DNA from: Chitinophaga barathri
GTDB lineage: Bacteria > Bacteroidota > Bacteroidia > Chitinophagales > Chitinophagaceae
Assembly (NCBI RefSeq): GCF_003807585.1
Contig: NZ_RMBX01000010.1
Span: 265,235-329,234 of the forward strand
DNA: 64,000 nucleotides
Direction of reading: 5' to 3'
The notes beneath the pieces were generated by a model. It was not told where the DNA came from and did not search any database. It worked only from the letters and a program-made list of their open reading frames with translations. This document shows positions 44,601-52,028 of this stretch, in pieces (position 1 is the first letter of the stretch; the number at the start of each line of letters is the position of its first letter). The translations under genes were made by a program, and so were the position numbers.

Positions 44601-46256
44601 GGCGGCAGTAAACAGGTATATATCGGCGTGGAGGCATTAAAGGCCCGTAAAGAAACTATGCTCATCCGGGTATCCGGGAATGATATCACTGAGCAGCTGG
44701 AAGTGCCGCTGGAAGCGGTGAATAAGGGCTTTCCCATGCACGAAGTATTTGCAGGCAATAAACCTGCGCGGCATACTTTCACCACTTCCAAAGTAATTCC
44801 CGGCAGCCTTCAATACAACCTGCGATTGTTCGCGGGCCTCGAAGACCAGCTGCTGGACGGTATTACGTCCATGCTGCGTGAGCCGCATGGTTGTTTTGAA
44901 CAAACCTCCGCCACCACCTGGCCGAATGTGCTGATCCTGCGCCTGCTCCGCCAGCGCGGTAAAAATAACCGGGAAGTGGAGGATCAGGCATTGAAATACA
45001 TCAAGGCGGGTTACGAACGCCTGGTATCCTTTGAAACGAAGGAGAACGGTTTTGAATGGTTTGGCCGCACACCGCCGCATGAAGGCCTCACCGCGATGGG
45101 CCTGATGGAGTTCACAGATATGAGGGAATTTACGGAGGTGGATCCCCGGATGATGGAGCGCACGCAAAAATGGCTGCTCAGCCGCCGCGACGGTAAAGGC
45201 GGGTTTAAGCGCAGCGAGGGAGGAATGGACCAGTTCTCCGGTATGTCCCGGGCGGTAGCTAATTGTTATATCGTGTACGCGCTCACACAGGCCGGTATAG
45301 GAGCCGGGATTGAAAAGGAATACCAGTACGCCCTTGCGCAGGCCCTTGAGAACAAAGACGGGTATTTAATTGGCCTGATGGCCATTGCGGCGGACAACAT
45401 GAAACGGGAGGCAGACTTCCACCAATTGCTGGCCCTGCTGAACGAGGGAAAACTTACCGCAAAAACCTCCGTTGTCAGTTCCCGTTATGCCTCGCTTGAG
45501 GTGGAAGTTACCGCGCTGCATATCCTTGCGCTGGCCCGCGAAAAAGCCCCGCGGCTTGACAAAATGGCTATCCTGCTGGGAAAGGTCATCAAAAATAAAT
45601 CTCATTACGGCTACGGCTCTACGCAAGGCACCGTATTGGCTTTGCAGGCCATGGCAGCATACTCCGCGAGATCCGGGGAGGTTGCGGCCAATGTACACAC
45701 TTCCTTTATGCTGAACGGGAAAACCATACAACCCGGCGTGATAAAACCGGAACAGGCGACCGAAACGCCGCAGGCTTTTGATGTGAGTTACAGCAACGGC
45801 AAAGAGGGGGTGTATTATTCCATGGAAGTGGCTTATAACACCTTCACTCCTCCTGACAGCCCTAAAGCGGAACTGGAGCTGGAAACGCGTTTGCAGCAAA
45901 ACGTGGTGAAAATGGGTGAAACGGTCAGGCTGAATATTTCCCTGGCGAACAAACGCCCGGCACTGCAACCAATGGCCGTGGCCAAGATCGGTATACCTGC
46001 CGGCCTGTCCATACAGCCATGGCAGCTGAAACAATTATCGGAGGAAAAGAAAATAGCCTATTACGAGCTTTTTGACAATTACCTGGTGATCTACTGGATG
46101 GGCTTTGCGCCGGGTGAAACCAAAACTCTCGAGCTGGATCTGAAGGCGGACATACCCGGGCAGTACCGTGGTAAAGCCGCCACGGCTTATCTCTACTATA
46201 TGCCCGAACATAAACACTGGAATGAAGGGCTGGAAGTACGGGTAGATGTACCGTAA
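41700..46256 (+). CDS. Alpha-2-macroglobulin-like thioester protein with inserted SusC-type plug domain
   Basis: About 1518 aa, signal peptide ending AHAQ, no lipobox. Macroglobulin domains start at VYVHTSHVYYKPGETMFFKV and recur (YLPREKVTLKIKTEN). Near residues 535-615 lies a carboxypeptidase-like sandwich (NVLNGVLQNTLKEPVAGGVY), and at about 661-787 a complete SusC-type plug: NLEEVVVVAMGMQQSKRTLS, QQLAGLMPGVQVVQ, LVILDGVPVS, AAVAIYGSRAVNGVIIIES. Then the A2M domain (RDDFRETIYWNP), the thioester EPHGCFEQ with Cys1065-Gln1068, a helical thioester domain and a receptor-binding-like end. The protein should trap proteases covalently and, by its plug, dock in a barrel, most simply the plug-less one encoded 4 bp upstream. 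ATG 41700 gives the signal peptide; the longer frame from 41667 does not. Confidence 0.9.
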   Translation: MKHCLFLILLAIFIQRPAHAQLSEYRGMKEKVYVHTSHVYYKPGETMFFKVYVVKANTHRPSGVSGVVHVDILAPSGNVVQQLKLGVKDGYAEGSYDFTTTAPGGVYRLRAYTAWMQNEKESRWFTKEITLHRVVAPRVLMQLEFPGKGYGPGSEVTADFTMRNLAGKPITQHPTKYTVMLDGTSAGSGNFNTDKDGKAKIKFRLPETLASGNGLLNVTVQYDAYTESISRSIPIVLNKIDLQFMPEGGTFVEGITGVVAFRAVNEFGKAADVKGVITDSGVNMVAEFSSYHFGMGKFSFTPQPGHQYVAHITSPKGIDQRYPLPVAAKEGLAMHFSRDAKGLLLTLHSTHRQRVRIAGFSKDVLHFEQTVDVDAGKTDMLVDTTGFPAGIARFTALNAAGLPLAERVVFLQMNKKLRVTLTPDKTSYLPREKVTLKIKTENAGKQPIPANLSLSVIDDKLWTFADDKQDHILSWLLMSSELSGKVEEPLFYFKDDEPKALPALDLVMLTHGYRYFEYTREVEDSGRLRYLPEQSNVLNGVLQNTLKEPVAGGVYLVNARNSGRNDKVAYMETGKDGTFYFSGLEPQQTYFVVAGSFKKGEKVQVNITSNGIGAVPLRKPVPEITAIPSRADTIGPLEAIAAGTAVVEPPSPLNRLDGRSQNLEEVVVVAMGMQQSKRTLSGCVSIVTTTDLTTQSTVTQQLAGLMPGVQVVQQANPGAGDKILLRGQSTFSGNNSPLVILDGVPVSMDNMRMDPNEINNITVMKDQAAVAIYGSRAVNGVIIIESKRWIQKYIRLNLYKPSYYTTQEIWQNLPVFALAKKFYTPVYTSTEAAVRDDFRETIYWNPVLQTDRNGEATVSFYNSDATTTFRAIAEGIGYTGAPGRAELTYNAAHALAMDAKMPPAFTVGDKVLMPLNLKNNGPSPMTLHAVIIAPATVQVTGTGQAAVLRIDDKYGLNQQEFDLTLEAGGSKQVYIGVEALKARKETMLIRVSGNDITEQLEVPLEAVNKGFPMHEVFAGNKPARHTFTTSKVIPGSLQYNLRLFAGLEDQLLDGITSMLREPHGCFEQTSATTWPNVLILRLLRQRGKNNREVEDQALKYIKAGYERLVSFETKENGFEWFGRTPPHEGLTAMGLMEFTDMREFTEVDPRMMERTQKWLLSRRDGKGGFKRSEGGMDQFSGMSRAVANCYIVYALTQAGIGAGIEKEYQYALAQALENKDGYLIGLMAIAADNMKREADFHQLLALLNEGKLTAKTSVVSSRYASLEVEVTALHILALAREKAPRLDKMAILLGKVIKNKSHYGYGSTQGTVLALQAMAAYSARSGEVAANVHTSFMLNGKTIQPGVIKPEQATETPQAFDVSYSNGKEGVYYSMEVAYNTFTPPDSPKAELELETRLQQNVVKMGETVRLNISLANKRPALQPMAVAKIGIPAGLSIQPWQLKQLSEEKKIAYYELFDNYLVIYWMGFAPGETKTLELDLKADIPGQYRGKAATAYLYYMPEHKHWNEGLEVRVDVP

Positions 46257-46290
46257 AACGCTGTGACATTTTTTTACCAGGTAGATAATA

Positions 46291-46314
46291 AGGGGCTGGA
46301 ATATTTCAGCCCTT
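46291..46314. terminator. Bidirectional terminator
   Basis: Arms GGGCTG / CAGCCC with an 8-nt loop, flanked by A and T tracts (TTTTCTTTT on the plus strand). It lies between the A2M-like gene and the convergent antiporter gene. Confidence 0.75.
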
Positions 46315-46335
46315 TTCTTTTACGGGCCAAGGTCT

Positions 46336-47583
46336 CTATTTCGTCGATTTCAGTTTCCTCACCACCCAGGGCAAGGTAAGCCCCTGTCCTACTATTGTGA
46401 ACAATACGGCGACGGTGGCAATAAAGATGATCTCGCTCCTCATCGGGAAGGGCTCTCCCGTTTTGATGTTTTTGGGAAGACCGATCGCGATTGCCAGCGA
46501 TACGATACCCCGCATGCCGGACCAGCTGATGATCATACATTCCTCGAAGGTCAGCAGCGCGGCTTCGGATATCTTTCCTTTTTTGGCGGAGAACGCTCGT
46601 TGCAGGTTGATCTTTTGCAGGAATACCCTTGCCATACGGAGGAGCAATGCCGCGATCGTGATCAGGAAAGCGTAGAGGACATAATTCCATACCTGGCTTT
46701 TGTCGATCGCTTTTATCACGATGGGAAATTCCAGCCCGATCAGGATGAAGATAAGACCATTGAGGATGAAGATGATCATATCCCAGATGGTTTTGGACTC
46801 GTAACGGATATGTTCGGGGAAACGCTGGCTGCTCAGCCTGGAGATGCTAAGGCCCAGTATTACCACCGCTATTACGCCGGATACATGTAATTCCTCCGCC
46901 AGCAGGTAGGTCACAAATGGCGCCAGTACCATAAAACTCAGCACTGCCAGGTTGTTGTTCCTCACCGCGCGTAATATAAATGCCAGTACCTTGCCCATTA
47001 TCAGCCCTACCAAAGCGCCGCCGGCCAGCAGCGCGAGAAATATCAGCGAGGCTTTCCACAGTACAAACGCAGTGCCTGTGACGGCAGCTATCGCAAAGCG
47101 GTAAGCTACCAGCGCGGAAGCGTCATTCACGAGGCTTTCCCCTTCGATGATGGTAACGGTGTTGTGCGAGAGCCCCAGCCCTTTTGTGATACTGATGGCG
47201 GCAACGGCATCCGTAGCCGAAAGAATGGCGCCCAGCACAAAGGCAAGCGGCCAGGTCATGCCCGGTATAAAATAATACGCGAATACCGCGATGCCGCAAG
47301 CCGTTACAAACACAAGGCCGATGGCCAGGGTAGAGATGGTGTTGATGTTTGTTTTGAATGTCTTGAAGTTGATATTAAACGCCGCATCGTACAGCAAGGG
47401 AGGAAGAAAGATCAGCAGGATGATCTCGGGATTCAGTTCAATAAGCGGTAACCCGGGCACGAACCCGATCGCGATACCGGCAACGATCAGCAGGATGGGC
47501 GCGGCCATTTTTATCCTGTCCGCTACTACGGAAAGGCCGATCATCATTGCAAGGATAAATAATACGATACTGTAATTATTCAT
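46336..47583 (-). CDS. Na+/H+ antiporter, CPA1/NhaP type
   Basis: A 415 aa inner-membrane exchanger with about eleven to twelve helices. The CPA1 signatures are PPLLYDAAFNINFKTFKTNI (helix 2-3), GAILSATDAVAAISITKGLG (the TD half of the ion site, near residue 140), EGESLVNDASALVAYRFAI (the ND site) and WSGMRGIVSLAIAIGLP. It should exchange cytosolic Na+ or K+ for H+. A long regulatory cytosolic tail of some CPA1 members is absent. The gene stands alone between the A2M locus and a tRNA gene. Confidence 0.93.
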   Translation of the reverse strand: MNNYSIVLFILAMMIGLSVVADRIKMAAPILLIVAGIAIGFVPGLPLIELNPEIILLIFLPPLLYDAAFNINFKTFKTNINTISTLAIGLVFVTACGIAVFAYYFIPGMTWPLAFVLGAILSATDAVAAISITKGLGLSHNTVTIIEGESLVNDASALVAYRFAIAAVTGTAFVLWKASLIFLALLAGGALVGLIMGKVLAFILRAVRNNNLAVLSFMVLAPFVTYLLAEELHVSGVIAVVILGLSISRLSSQRFPEHIRYESKTIWDMIIFILNGLIFILIGLEFPIVIKAIDKSQVWNYVLYAFLITIAALLLRMARVFLQKINLQRAFSAKKGKISEAALLTFEECMIISWSGMRGIVSLAIAIGLPKNIKTGEPFPMRSEIIFIATVAVLFTIVGQGLTLPWVVRKLKSTK

Positions 47584-47606
47584 ATCGCCGCGTTTTAATG
47601 AAAAAA

Positions 47607-47630
47607 CCCGCCAAACTTTTGTCTGGCGGG
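47607..47630 (-). terminator. Terminator of tRNA-Arg copy 1
   Basis: Arms CCCGCCA / TGGCGGG; on the minus strand a TTTTTT tract follows, just after the tRNA gene. Confidence 0.88.
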
Positions 47631-47644
47631 CTTATGTTCTTTTG

Positions 47645-47718
47645 TGACCTTGTCAGGATTCAAACCTGAAACCTTCTGATCCGTAGTCAGATGCTCTATT
47701 CAGTTGAGCTACAAAGCC
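47645..47718 (-). tRNA. tRNA-Arg (anticodon ACG), copy 1
   Basis: A 74-nt cloverleaf on the minus strand. The acceptor GGCTTTG pairs with CAAGGTC (two G-U). The D stem is GCTC/GAGC, and the anticodon stem TCTGA/TCAGA encloses CTACGGA, giving anticodon ACG (read as ICG). The T arm is TCAGG/CCTGA with loop TTTGAAT. Discriminator A; CCA is not encoded. It differs from copy 2 only in acceptor pairs 4-5. Confidence 0.97.
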
Positions 47719-47736
47719 ATTGTTTTGAACGGGTAG

Positions 47737-47744
47737 CAAAAGTA
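47737..47744 (-). promoter_or_regulatory. -7 box TACTTTTG of tRNA-Arg copy 1
   Basis: Minus-strand TACTTTTG fits TAnnTTTG and lies 19 bp before the mature tRNA 5' end. Confidence 0.65.
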
Positions 47745-47816
47745 TGAATATTTTTTAAAAAACAATGAACCTGCTGAAAATTATTTTCATCATCCGCTGT
47801 AATACATCGTCATGAA

Positions 47817-48752
47817 CTATCCCATCTTGATCACCCTGTCCGAGATCACGGGCGTGGTGGCGTATCCTTTCCAGTCTTCCAGTTCCGCGGCGCTCAGCTG
47901 CGTCATGTGTTCGGACTGCCGGCCTTTGATGTGCATCGTGCCTTTGCTGTCCAGGCTTACGAGGGCATACAGCGCGTCTTTCGGCTGATTGAAGGAATAA
48001 CCGTCTTTCAGGTGATTGAACTGGTAAGACATGCTGTTGATCTGCACGTAATGGATATTGTTGTACGTGTTCATATAGTCTTCGTGGTGATGCCCGCTGA
48101 ATACGGCGCGTACTTTTTGCCAGCCGGCTTTTTTGTTGGCGTTTTCGAACAGCAGGCGGAGATAAATACCCTCTTTTACGCCGTCCGAATCATTGTCGAT
48201 GCCCTGGTGGCAGAAGATCAATACGGGATTGCCGGTGGTGTCTATTTCTTTTTCCAGCCAGTCGCATTGCGCGCGCAGTACGGAACGCGGATAACCTTTG
48301 CTGTTGTCGCCCGGCGGCCTTTCATTGCCGTTCAGCACAATGCAGCGGTAGCCGTTGACGTCAAACGAATAATACTTTCCTTTGGCATTCCAGAATTCGA
48401 TCACCTGCTCGTGGGTGAACCCGCCATCGTTGTCATGATTGCCGATCACGTGGTATTTCGGGCCTTCAAAGCGGTTCCAGGTATCCATCAGCGGGCGGTT
48501 TACGGGTTTGGGAAAACAAAAATCACCCATCTGGATGATGAAGTCCGGCTTTTGGCGGTTCATTTCATCGATGAATGATTCCAGGCGCTGCGCGCCGTCT
48601 TTGATCAGATCGTGATGAAGGTCTGCCATGATGCCGAATCTCAGTACCTGCCGGGGTTTTTCCGCTGCTTCCGCCGCCGCGGGAATACTATTGATGCTAA
48701 GGCCCGCACCGCCTAAAAGAACGGCCATTTGCCGGATAAATCTTCTGCGCAT
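47817..48752 (-). CDS. Calcineurin-type metallophosphoesterase, exported
   Basis: About 311 aa from ATG 48752 (MRRRFIRQMAVLLGGAGLSI). The start has three arginines and a hydrophobic stretch ending around PAAAEAAE, like a Tat or Sec signal. Dinuclear metal motifs are complete: GIMADLHHD, IQMGDFCF, VIGNHDNDGG, IFCHQG and FSGHHHEDY. The fold acts on phosphomonoesters or diesters; the substrate is unknown. The gene lies between two tRNA-Arg genes on the same strand and has no terminator of its own before the tRNA copy 1 promoter. Confidence 0.88.
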   Translation of the reverse strand: MRRRFIRQMAVLLGGAGLSINSIPAAAEAAEKPRQVLRFGIMADLHHDLIKDGAQRLESFIDEMNRQKPDFIIQMGDFCFPKPVNRPLMDTWNRFEGPKYHVIGNHDNDGGFTHEQVIEFWNAKGKYYSFDVNGYRCIVLNGNERPPGDNSKGYPRSVLRAQCDWLEKEIDTTGNPVLIFCHQGIDNDSDGVKEGIYLRLLFENANKKAGWQKVRAVFSGHHHEDYMNTYNNIHYVQINSMSYQFNHLKDGYSFNQPKDALYALVSLDSKGTMHIKGRQSEHMTQLSAAELEDWKGYATTPVISDRVIKMG

Positions 48753-48901
48753 GGTTGTTTTGAATTTGAAGGTCAAATTAGGGAATATTGTTTATATATT
48801 CTAAACAAAAGATAGAGTTAACTAAACAGTAATATGAGTGGAAAAGGCGGATACCGGCATAAAAGAGCCGTTTTGTTGCCGGGGGCGGATATAAAACAAA
48901 A

Positions 48902-48930
48902 AACCCGGCAAACGATTCGTATGCCGGGTT
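48902..48930 (-). terminator. Terminator of tRNA-Arg copy 2
   Basis: Arms AACCCGGCA / TGCCGGGTT with an 11-nt loop; on the minus strand TTTTTTGTTTT follows. Confidence 0.88.
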
Positions 48931-48955
48931 GCTCATTCGTAGAAGACTTGCTTTG

Positions 48956-49029
48956 TGACTCTGTCAGGATTCAAACCTGAAACCTTCTGATCCGTAGTCA
49001 GATGCTCTATTCAGTTGAGCTACAGAGCC
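48956..49029 (-). tRNA. tRNA-Arg (anticodon ACG), copy 2
   Basis: 74 nt on the minus strand; acceptor GGCTCTG pairs with CAGAGTC. The D, anticodon (CTACGGA loop, anticodon ACG) and T arms are identical to copy 1, 1.3 kb away. No encoded CCA. Confidence 0.97.
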
Positions 49030-49053
49030 GTTGTTCTTATGTTGAACGGGATG

Positions 49054-49061
49054 CAAATGTA
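49054..49061 (-). promoter_or_regulatory. -7 box TACATTTG of tRNA-Arg copy 2
   Basis: Minus-strand TACATTTG, 25 bp before the tRNA 5' end. The surrounding GTTGAACGGG word is shared with the copy 1 promoter region. Confidence 0.65.
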
Positions 49062-49123
49062 TGGAGAATTTTTATTTCCGCAAACCTTTCACTGCTTTTT
49101 TTCTGCATCCGCATTTTTCCATT

Positions 49124-49131
49124 TACTTTTG
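49124..49131 (+). promoter_or_regulatory. -7 box TACTTTTG for rlmH
   Basis: Exact TAnnTTTG match, 27 bp before the GTG start at 49158; it also excludes the longer frame starting at 49002. Confidence 0.55.
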
Positions 49132-49157
49132 AAGTAACATTTAAAACGCTGAAACCC

Positions 49158-49631
49158 GTGAAAATACAGCTCTGGAGCATCGGAAAAGAGAATGATGCGT
49201 ATATCAACGAAGGCATAAAAATATTTCAGAAAAGATTACAGCATTATACTGATTTTGATATAAAACTGATCCCTACCGTGAAGCAGGCGGCCAGTCTTTC
49301 CATACCCGAGCTGAAGAAGGCGGAAGGTAAGCTGATCCTGGATTTGCTGCAGCCGGCGGATTATCTCCTGGCGCTGGATGAAAGAGGCAAAAGCATGACC
49401 ACCCTGCAGCTCTCAGACTTCCTGCAGCAGCGCGAAAACGCAGGCACCCGCCAGCTGATCGTGCTCATCGGCGGAGCCTTCGGGATAGACCCCGCTGTGC
49501 TGCAGCGGGCGCAGACCACCCTGTCCCTTTCCGCGCTTACTTTTCCGCACCAGATCGTGCGCCTGATCGTTACTGAGCAACTTTACCGGGCCTATACCGT
49601 GCTCAACAACAAAAAATATCACCACCAATGA
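49158..49631 (+). CDS. rlmH: 23S rRNA (pseudouridine1915-N3)-methyltransferase
   Basis: SPOUT-class methyltransferase acting on pseudouridine 1915 of helix 69 in assembled 70S ribosomes. From GTG 49158 (VKIQLWSIGKENDAYINEGI) the product is 157 aa, the expected RlmH length. Family motifs: YLLALDERGKSMTTLQLSDF, LIVLIGGAFGIDPAVLQRA (the AdoMet-binding knot) and the C-terminal LTFPHQIVRLIVTEQLYRAY followed by YHHQ (usually YH..). The trefoil-knot residues are intact. A -7 box at 49124-49131 supports this start. Confidence 0.95.
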   Translation: MKIQLWSIGKENDAYINEGIKIFQKRLQHYTDFDIKLIPTVKQAASLSIPELKKAEGKLILDLLQPADYLLALDERGKSMTTLQLSDFLQQRENAGTRQLIVLIGGAFGIDPAVLQRAQTTLSLSALTFPHQIVRLIVTEQLYRAYTVLNNKKYHHQ

Positions 49632-49660
49632 TTATTTTTACAACTTAACAGAAGAATTTT

Positions 49661-50269
49661 ATGACCCTTACTATAGCGATTATTATTGTCACCTGCCTGG
49701 TATCCATCACCTCCTTCAATAAACCCGATCAAATAGACAAGCTGAGTTTCTGGCCTTACAGGGTGTCTCACAACAACCAGTATTACCGGTATATCACTTC
49801 CGGGTTCGTACATGCGGACTGGAACCACCTGTTCTTCAACATGCTGACGCTGTATTTTTTCGGCAGTGTGGCGGAAAGTAATATGCAGATGTTCCTGGGC
49901 GGCAAGGTGTATTACGTCATATTATACGTGCTCGGCCTGGTGCTGCCGGACGTTTCCACTTATTTCAAATACAAGGACATTTACGGCTACCGTTCTATCG
50001 GGGCCAGTGGCGCGGTGTCCGCCATATTGTTCTCTTCCATATTTTTTGAACCCTGGAACACGATCCTGGTCTTTTTTATTCCCATCTGGGCGATCGTATA
50101 CGGCGGGTTGTTCCTCGGGTATTCCGTGTATATGTCCAAACGCGGCGGGGATGGCATCAACCATGACGCGCACTTCTGGGGCGCCGTGCTGGGGCTTGTT
50201 TTCCCGATCGTGATGCGGCCGGAGCTCGCCAAACTGTTCCTGGAGCAGTTGCTCAGGCCTTTTAACTAA
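49661..50269 (+). CDS. Rhomboid family intramembrane serine protease
   Basis: A 202 aa protein with six hydrophobic helices. WNHLFFNMLTLYFFG (H-x-x-x-N region) is in helix 2, the catalytic serine is Ser116 in GASGAVSAILFSSIFF, and the catalytic histidine is His171 in HFWGAVLGLVFPI. The N-terminus lacks the usual cytosolic extension. It cleaves membrane-protein segments within the inner membrane; the substrate is unknown. It starts 29 bp after rlmH and its last 4 bp overlap the end of convergent tilS. Confidence 0.93.
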   Translation: MTLTIAIIIVTCLVSITSFNKPDQIDKLSFWPYRVSHNNQYYRYITSGFVHADWNHLFFNMLTLYFFGSVAESNMQMFLGGKVYYVILYVLGLVLPDVSTYFKYKDIYGYRSIGASGAVSAILFSSIFFEPWNTILVFFIPIWAIVYGGLFLGYSVYMSKRGGDGINHDAHFWGAVLGLVFPIVMRPELAKLFLEQLLRPFN

Positions 50270-51597
50270 ACTTTTTCCGTCATCGTAATGCGCAGTACCT
50301 GCCGTGTTTTTTCCGTTACACGGAAGCGGTTGTCTATCCGCATGCCCGCCACCCACACGATCTTTTTGCCGGATTCCAATACCCATACCTTTTCTTTCTG
50401 CGGCAGGGACAGTTTCTGATCAATAAAAAAGCGGCTGAGTTTCTTTTTGCGGATCATGCCGAGCGGGTAAAAATAATCGCCCTGTTTCCATTTCCGCAGC
50501 ATCAGCGGGTATTGCAGCGTAGCCGCGTCTATGCAGGCCGTTGCGGGATCGGCGCTGATGGCATGTTCATTGTTCTCCGTCTGCCTGAAGCGGAATTCAG
50601 CGCCGGGTAATTGCAGCAGTTCCTGTTCTTTTTCTATGATAAAATAGCTGGCTTCTTCCGTATTCAGCGGGGTGATGATGAACCACTTCCGGTCGCGCAC
50701 AATCCGGTGTGTGGCGGTGGTGATGTATTTGCCGGGCTCCGCGTCCAGCAGGCCGGTCACCTGCAATGCCTGCGCGGGGCTGCAATGGAAGGGTTTCAGC
50801 AGTTCGTATGCGATGGTGGCCAGTGGCGTTGCCTGGCTGAAGCGGATCAGCGGGATAAAGAACTCCTGCCCTTTCTGTATGAGCAGTTTCTTTTTATATA
50901 CATCCAGCGCCTGTTGATAGAGCTCTTCCGCTTCGCGGAAACGTTGGATGGAAGCGCCTGTCTGCCTTACCACATCGGGAAAAATTTCCTGAAGCGGCGG
51001 AAGGACGTTGTGACGGAAAAAATTTCGTGTATACTTGTCAGTTGTATTGGAGCTGTCTTCTACAAACGTAAGCCCTTCCACGGCCGCGTACGCCGCGACA
51101 TCTTCCCGCGTGGCGAACAGCAAAGGCCTTGCAATATGGCCCTGCAACGGCAGGATGCCATGCAGGCCGGCCATGCCGGTACCTTTGGAGAGGTTCATCC
51201 AGAGTGTTTCCACATTGTCCTGCATATGATGCGCGGTGACGATAACAGCCAGTCTCCGCGCGGTCCTTTGTTCTTCCAGCCAGGCATACCGCAGTTCACG
51301 GGCGGCTACCTGGGTGGAGAGTTTGTGTTCAGCAGCGTATGCGGCGGTATCAAAGGATGTGACATGCACGGGGATATTATATTTTTCACCGAGCGAACGC
51401 ACAAAAGTTTCGTCGCGGTCGCTCTCCGCTCCTCTCAGTTTAAAATTACAATGCGCTATTTCAAGCCTCCAGCCCGCTTTTACGAGCAAATCGCAAAGCA
51501 CGCTGGAATCCAGCCCGCCGCTGACGGCCAGCAGCAGCCCGTCTCCTTCGTTAAAAATCCTTTCCTGCCTGATAAATTCCTGTAATTGTTGGATCAT
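50266..51597 (-). CDS. tilS: tRNA(Ile)-lysidine synthetase
   Basis: Attaches lysine to C34 of tRNA-Ile(CAU) so that it reads AUA. The 443 aa protein has the PP-loop SGGLDSS at residues 26-32, AHCNFKLRGAESDRDE, TAHHMQDNVETLWMNLSKGT and GLHGILPLQGHIARPLLFAT in order. A C-terminal substrate-binding domain (LMLRKWKQGDYFYPLGMIRK, KKLSRFFIDQKLSLPQKEKV) follows. The essential gene shares its final 4 bp with the convergent rhomboid gene. It lies 15 bp downstream of the TPR gene on the same strand. Confidence 0.96.
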   Translation of the reverse strand: MIQQLQEFIRQERIFNEGDGLLLAVSGGLDSSVLCDLLVKAGWRLEIAHCNFKLRGAESDRDETFVRSLGEKYNIPVHVTSFDTAAYAAEHKLSTQVAARELRYAWLEEQRTARRLAVIVTAHHMQDNVETLWMNLSKGTGMAGLHGILPLQGHIARPLLFATREDVAAYAAVEGLTFVEDSSNTTDKYTRNFFRHNVLPPLQEIFPDVVRQTGASIQRFREAEELYQQALDVYKKKLLIQKGQEFFIPLIRFSQATPLATIAYELLKPFHCSPAQALQVTGLLDAEPGKYITTATHRIVRDRKWFIITPLNTEEASYFIIEKEQELLQLPGAEFRFRQTENNEHAISADPATACIDAATLQYPLMLRKWKQGDYFYPLGMIRKKKLSRFFIDQKLSLPQKEKVWVLESGKKIVWVAGMRIDNRFRVTEKTRQVLRITMTEKV

Positions 51598-51612
51598 CTT
51601 ATTGTATTGTAT

Positions 51613-51918
51613 TTACAGGTCTTCGCGCGCGGCCTGCAATTCGTTGTATGCATGCATCTCTTTTACTTCGCGGGCCACGTCCATTCCCTTTTCATAGGCG
51701 GCAATGGCGGCATCCTGGTCTCCCAGCCTTTCCAGCAGTTTGCCCAGGTGATAATAGGAACCTACGTATGCAGGATCGTTGGCCAGCAGCGTTTCAAATA
51801 CCTCGCGGGCGCTTTGGTCGTCGTTGATCTTGATATATTCCAGCGCCAGCGCGTGCCGCAGGAAACTATCCGCGGGGCTGTCCGCCAGGTATGCCTTCAA
51901 TTGGGTAATTCTGTCCAT
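51613..51918 (-). CDS. Small tetratricopeptide-repeat protein
   Basis: A 101 aa helical protein with at least two TPR units: FLRHALALEYIKINDDQSAR (A8/Y11-type spacing) and YVGSYYHLGKLLERLGDQDA then AIAAYEKGMDVARE. No signal peptide. It probably works as a cytosolic scaffold. It precedes tilS by 15 bp, so it is likely co-transcribed. Confidence 0.85.
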   Translation of the reverse strand: MDRITQLKAYLADSPADSFLRHALALEYIKINDDQSAREVFETLLANDPAYVGSYYHLGKLLERLGDQDAAIAAYEKGMDVAREVKEMHAYNELQAAREDL

Positions 51919-51960
51919 TTTGCAAAGATGCTATTTTTAAAAGCCATCGCGCGTTACTGA

Positions 51961-51989
51961 TTGCCGGAACCCTAAATCCCATATATTTG
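51961..51989 (+). promoter_or_regulatory. Bacteroidota promoter of the etf operon
   Basis: TTG at 51961-51963 and TATATTTG at 51982-51989 with an 18-bp spacer form the clearest complete -33/-7 promoter in the window, 39 bp before the etfB ATG. Confidence 0.7.
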
Positions 51990-52028
51990 TAAACACTGTA
52001 TTTTTTAATAAAAAACCAGTATACGGAT

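Noticed and set aside
39185..46256. Ordinary SusCD polysaccharide-utilisation locus
   Set aside because: No SusD lipoprotein follows, the barrel lacks its plug, and the partner is an A2M-type protein.
49002..49157. N-terminal extension of RlmH from 49002
   Set aside because: It would read through the second tRNA-Arg gene in antisense and past the -7 box at 49124-49131; GTG 49158 gives the normal length.
50611..51585. 324-codon open frame on the plus strand
   Set aside because: Antisense shadow of tilS, whose motifs are complete.
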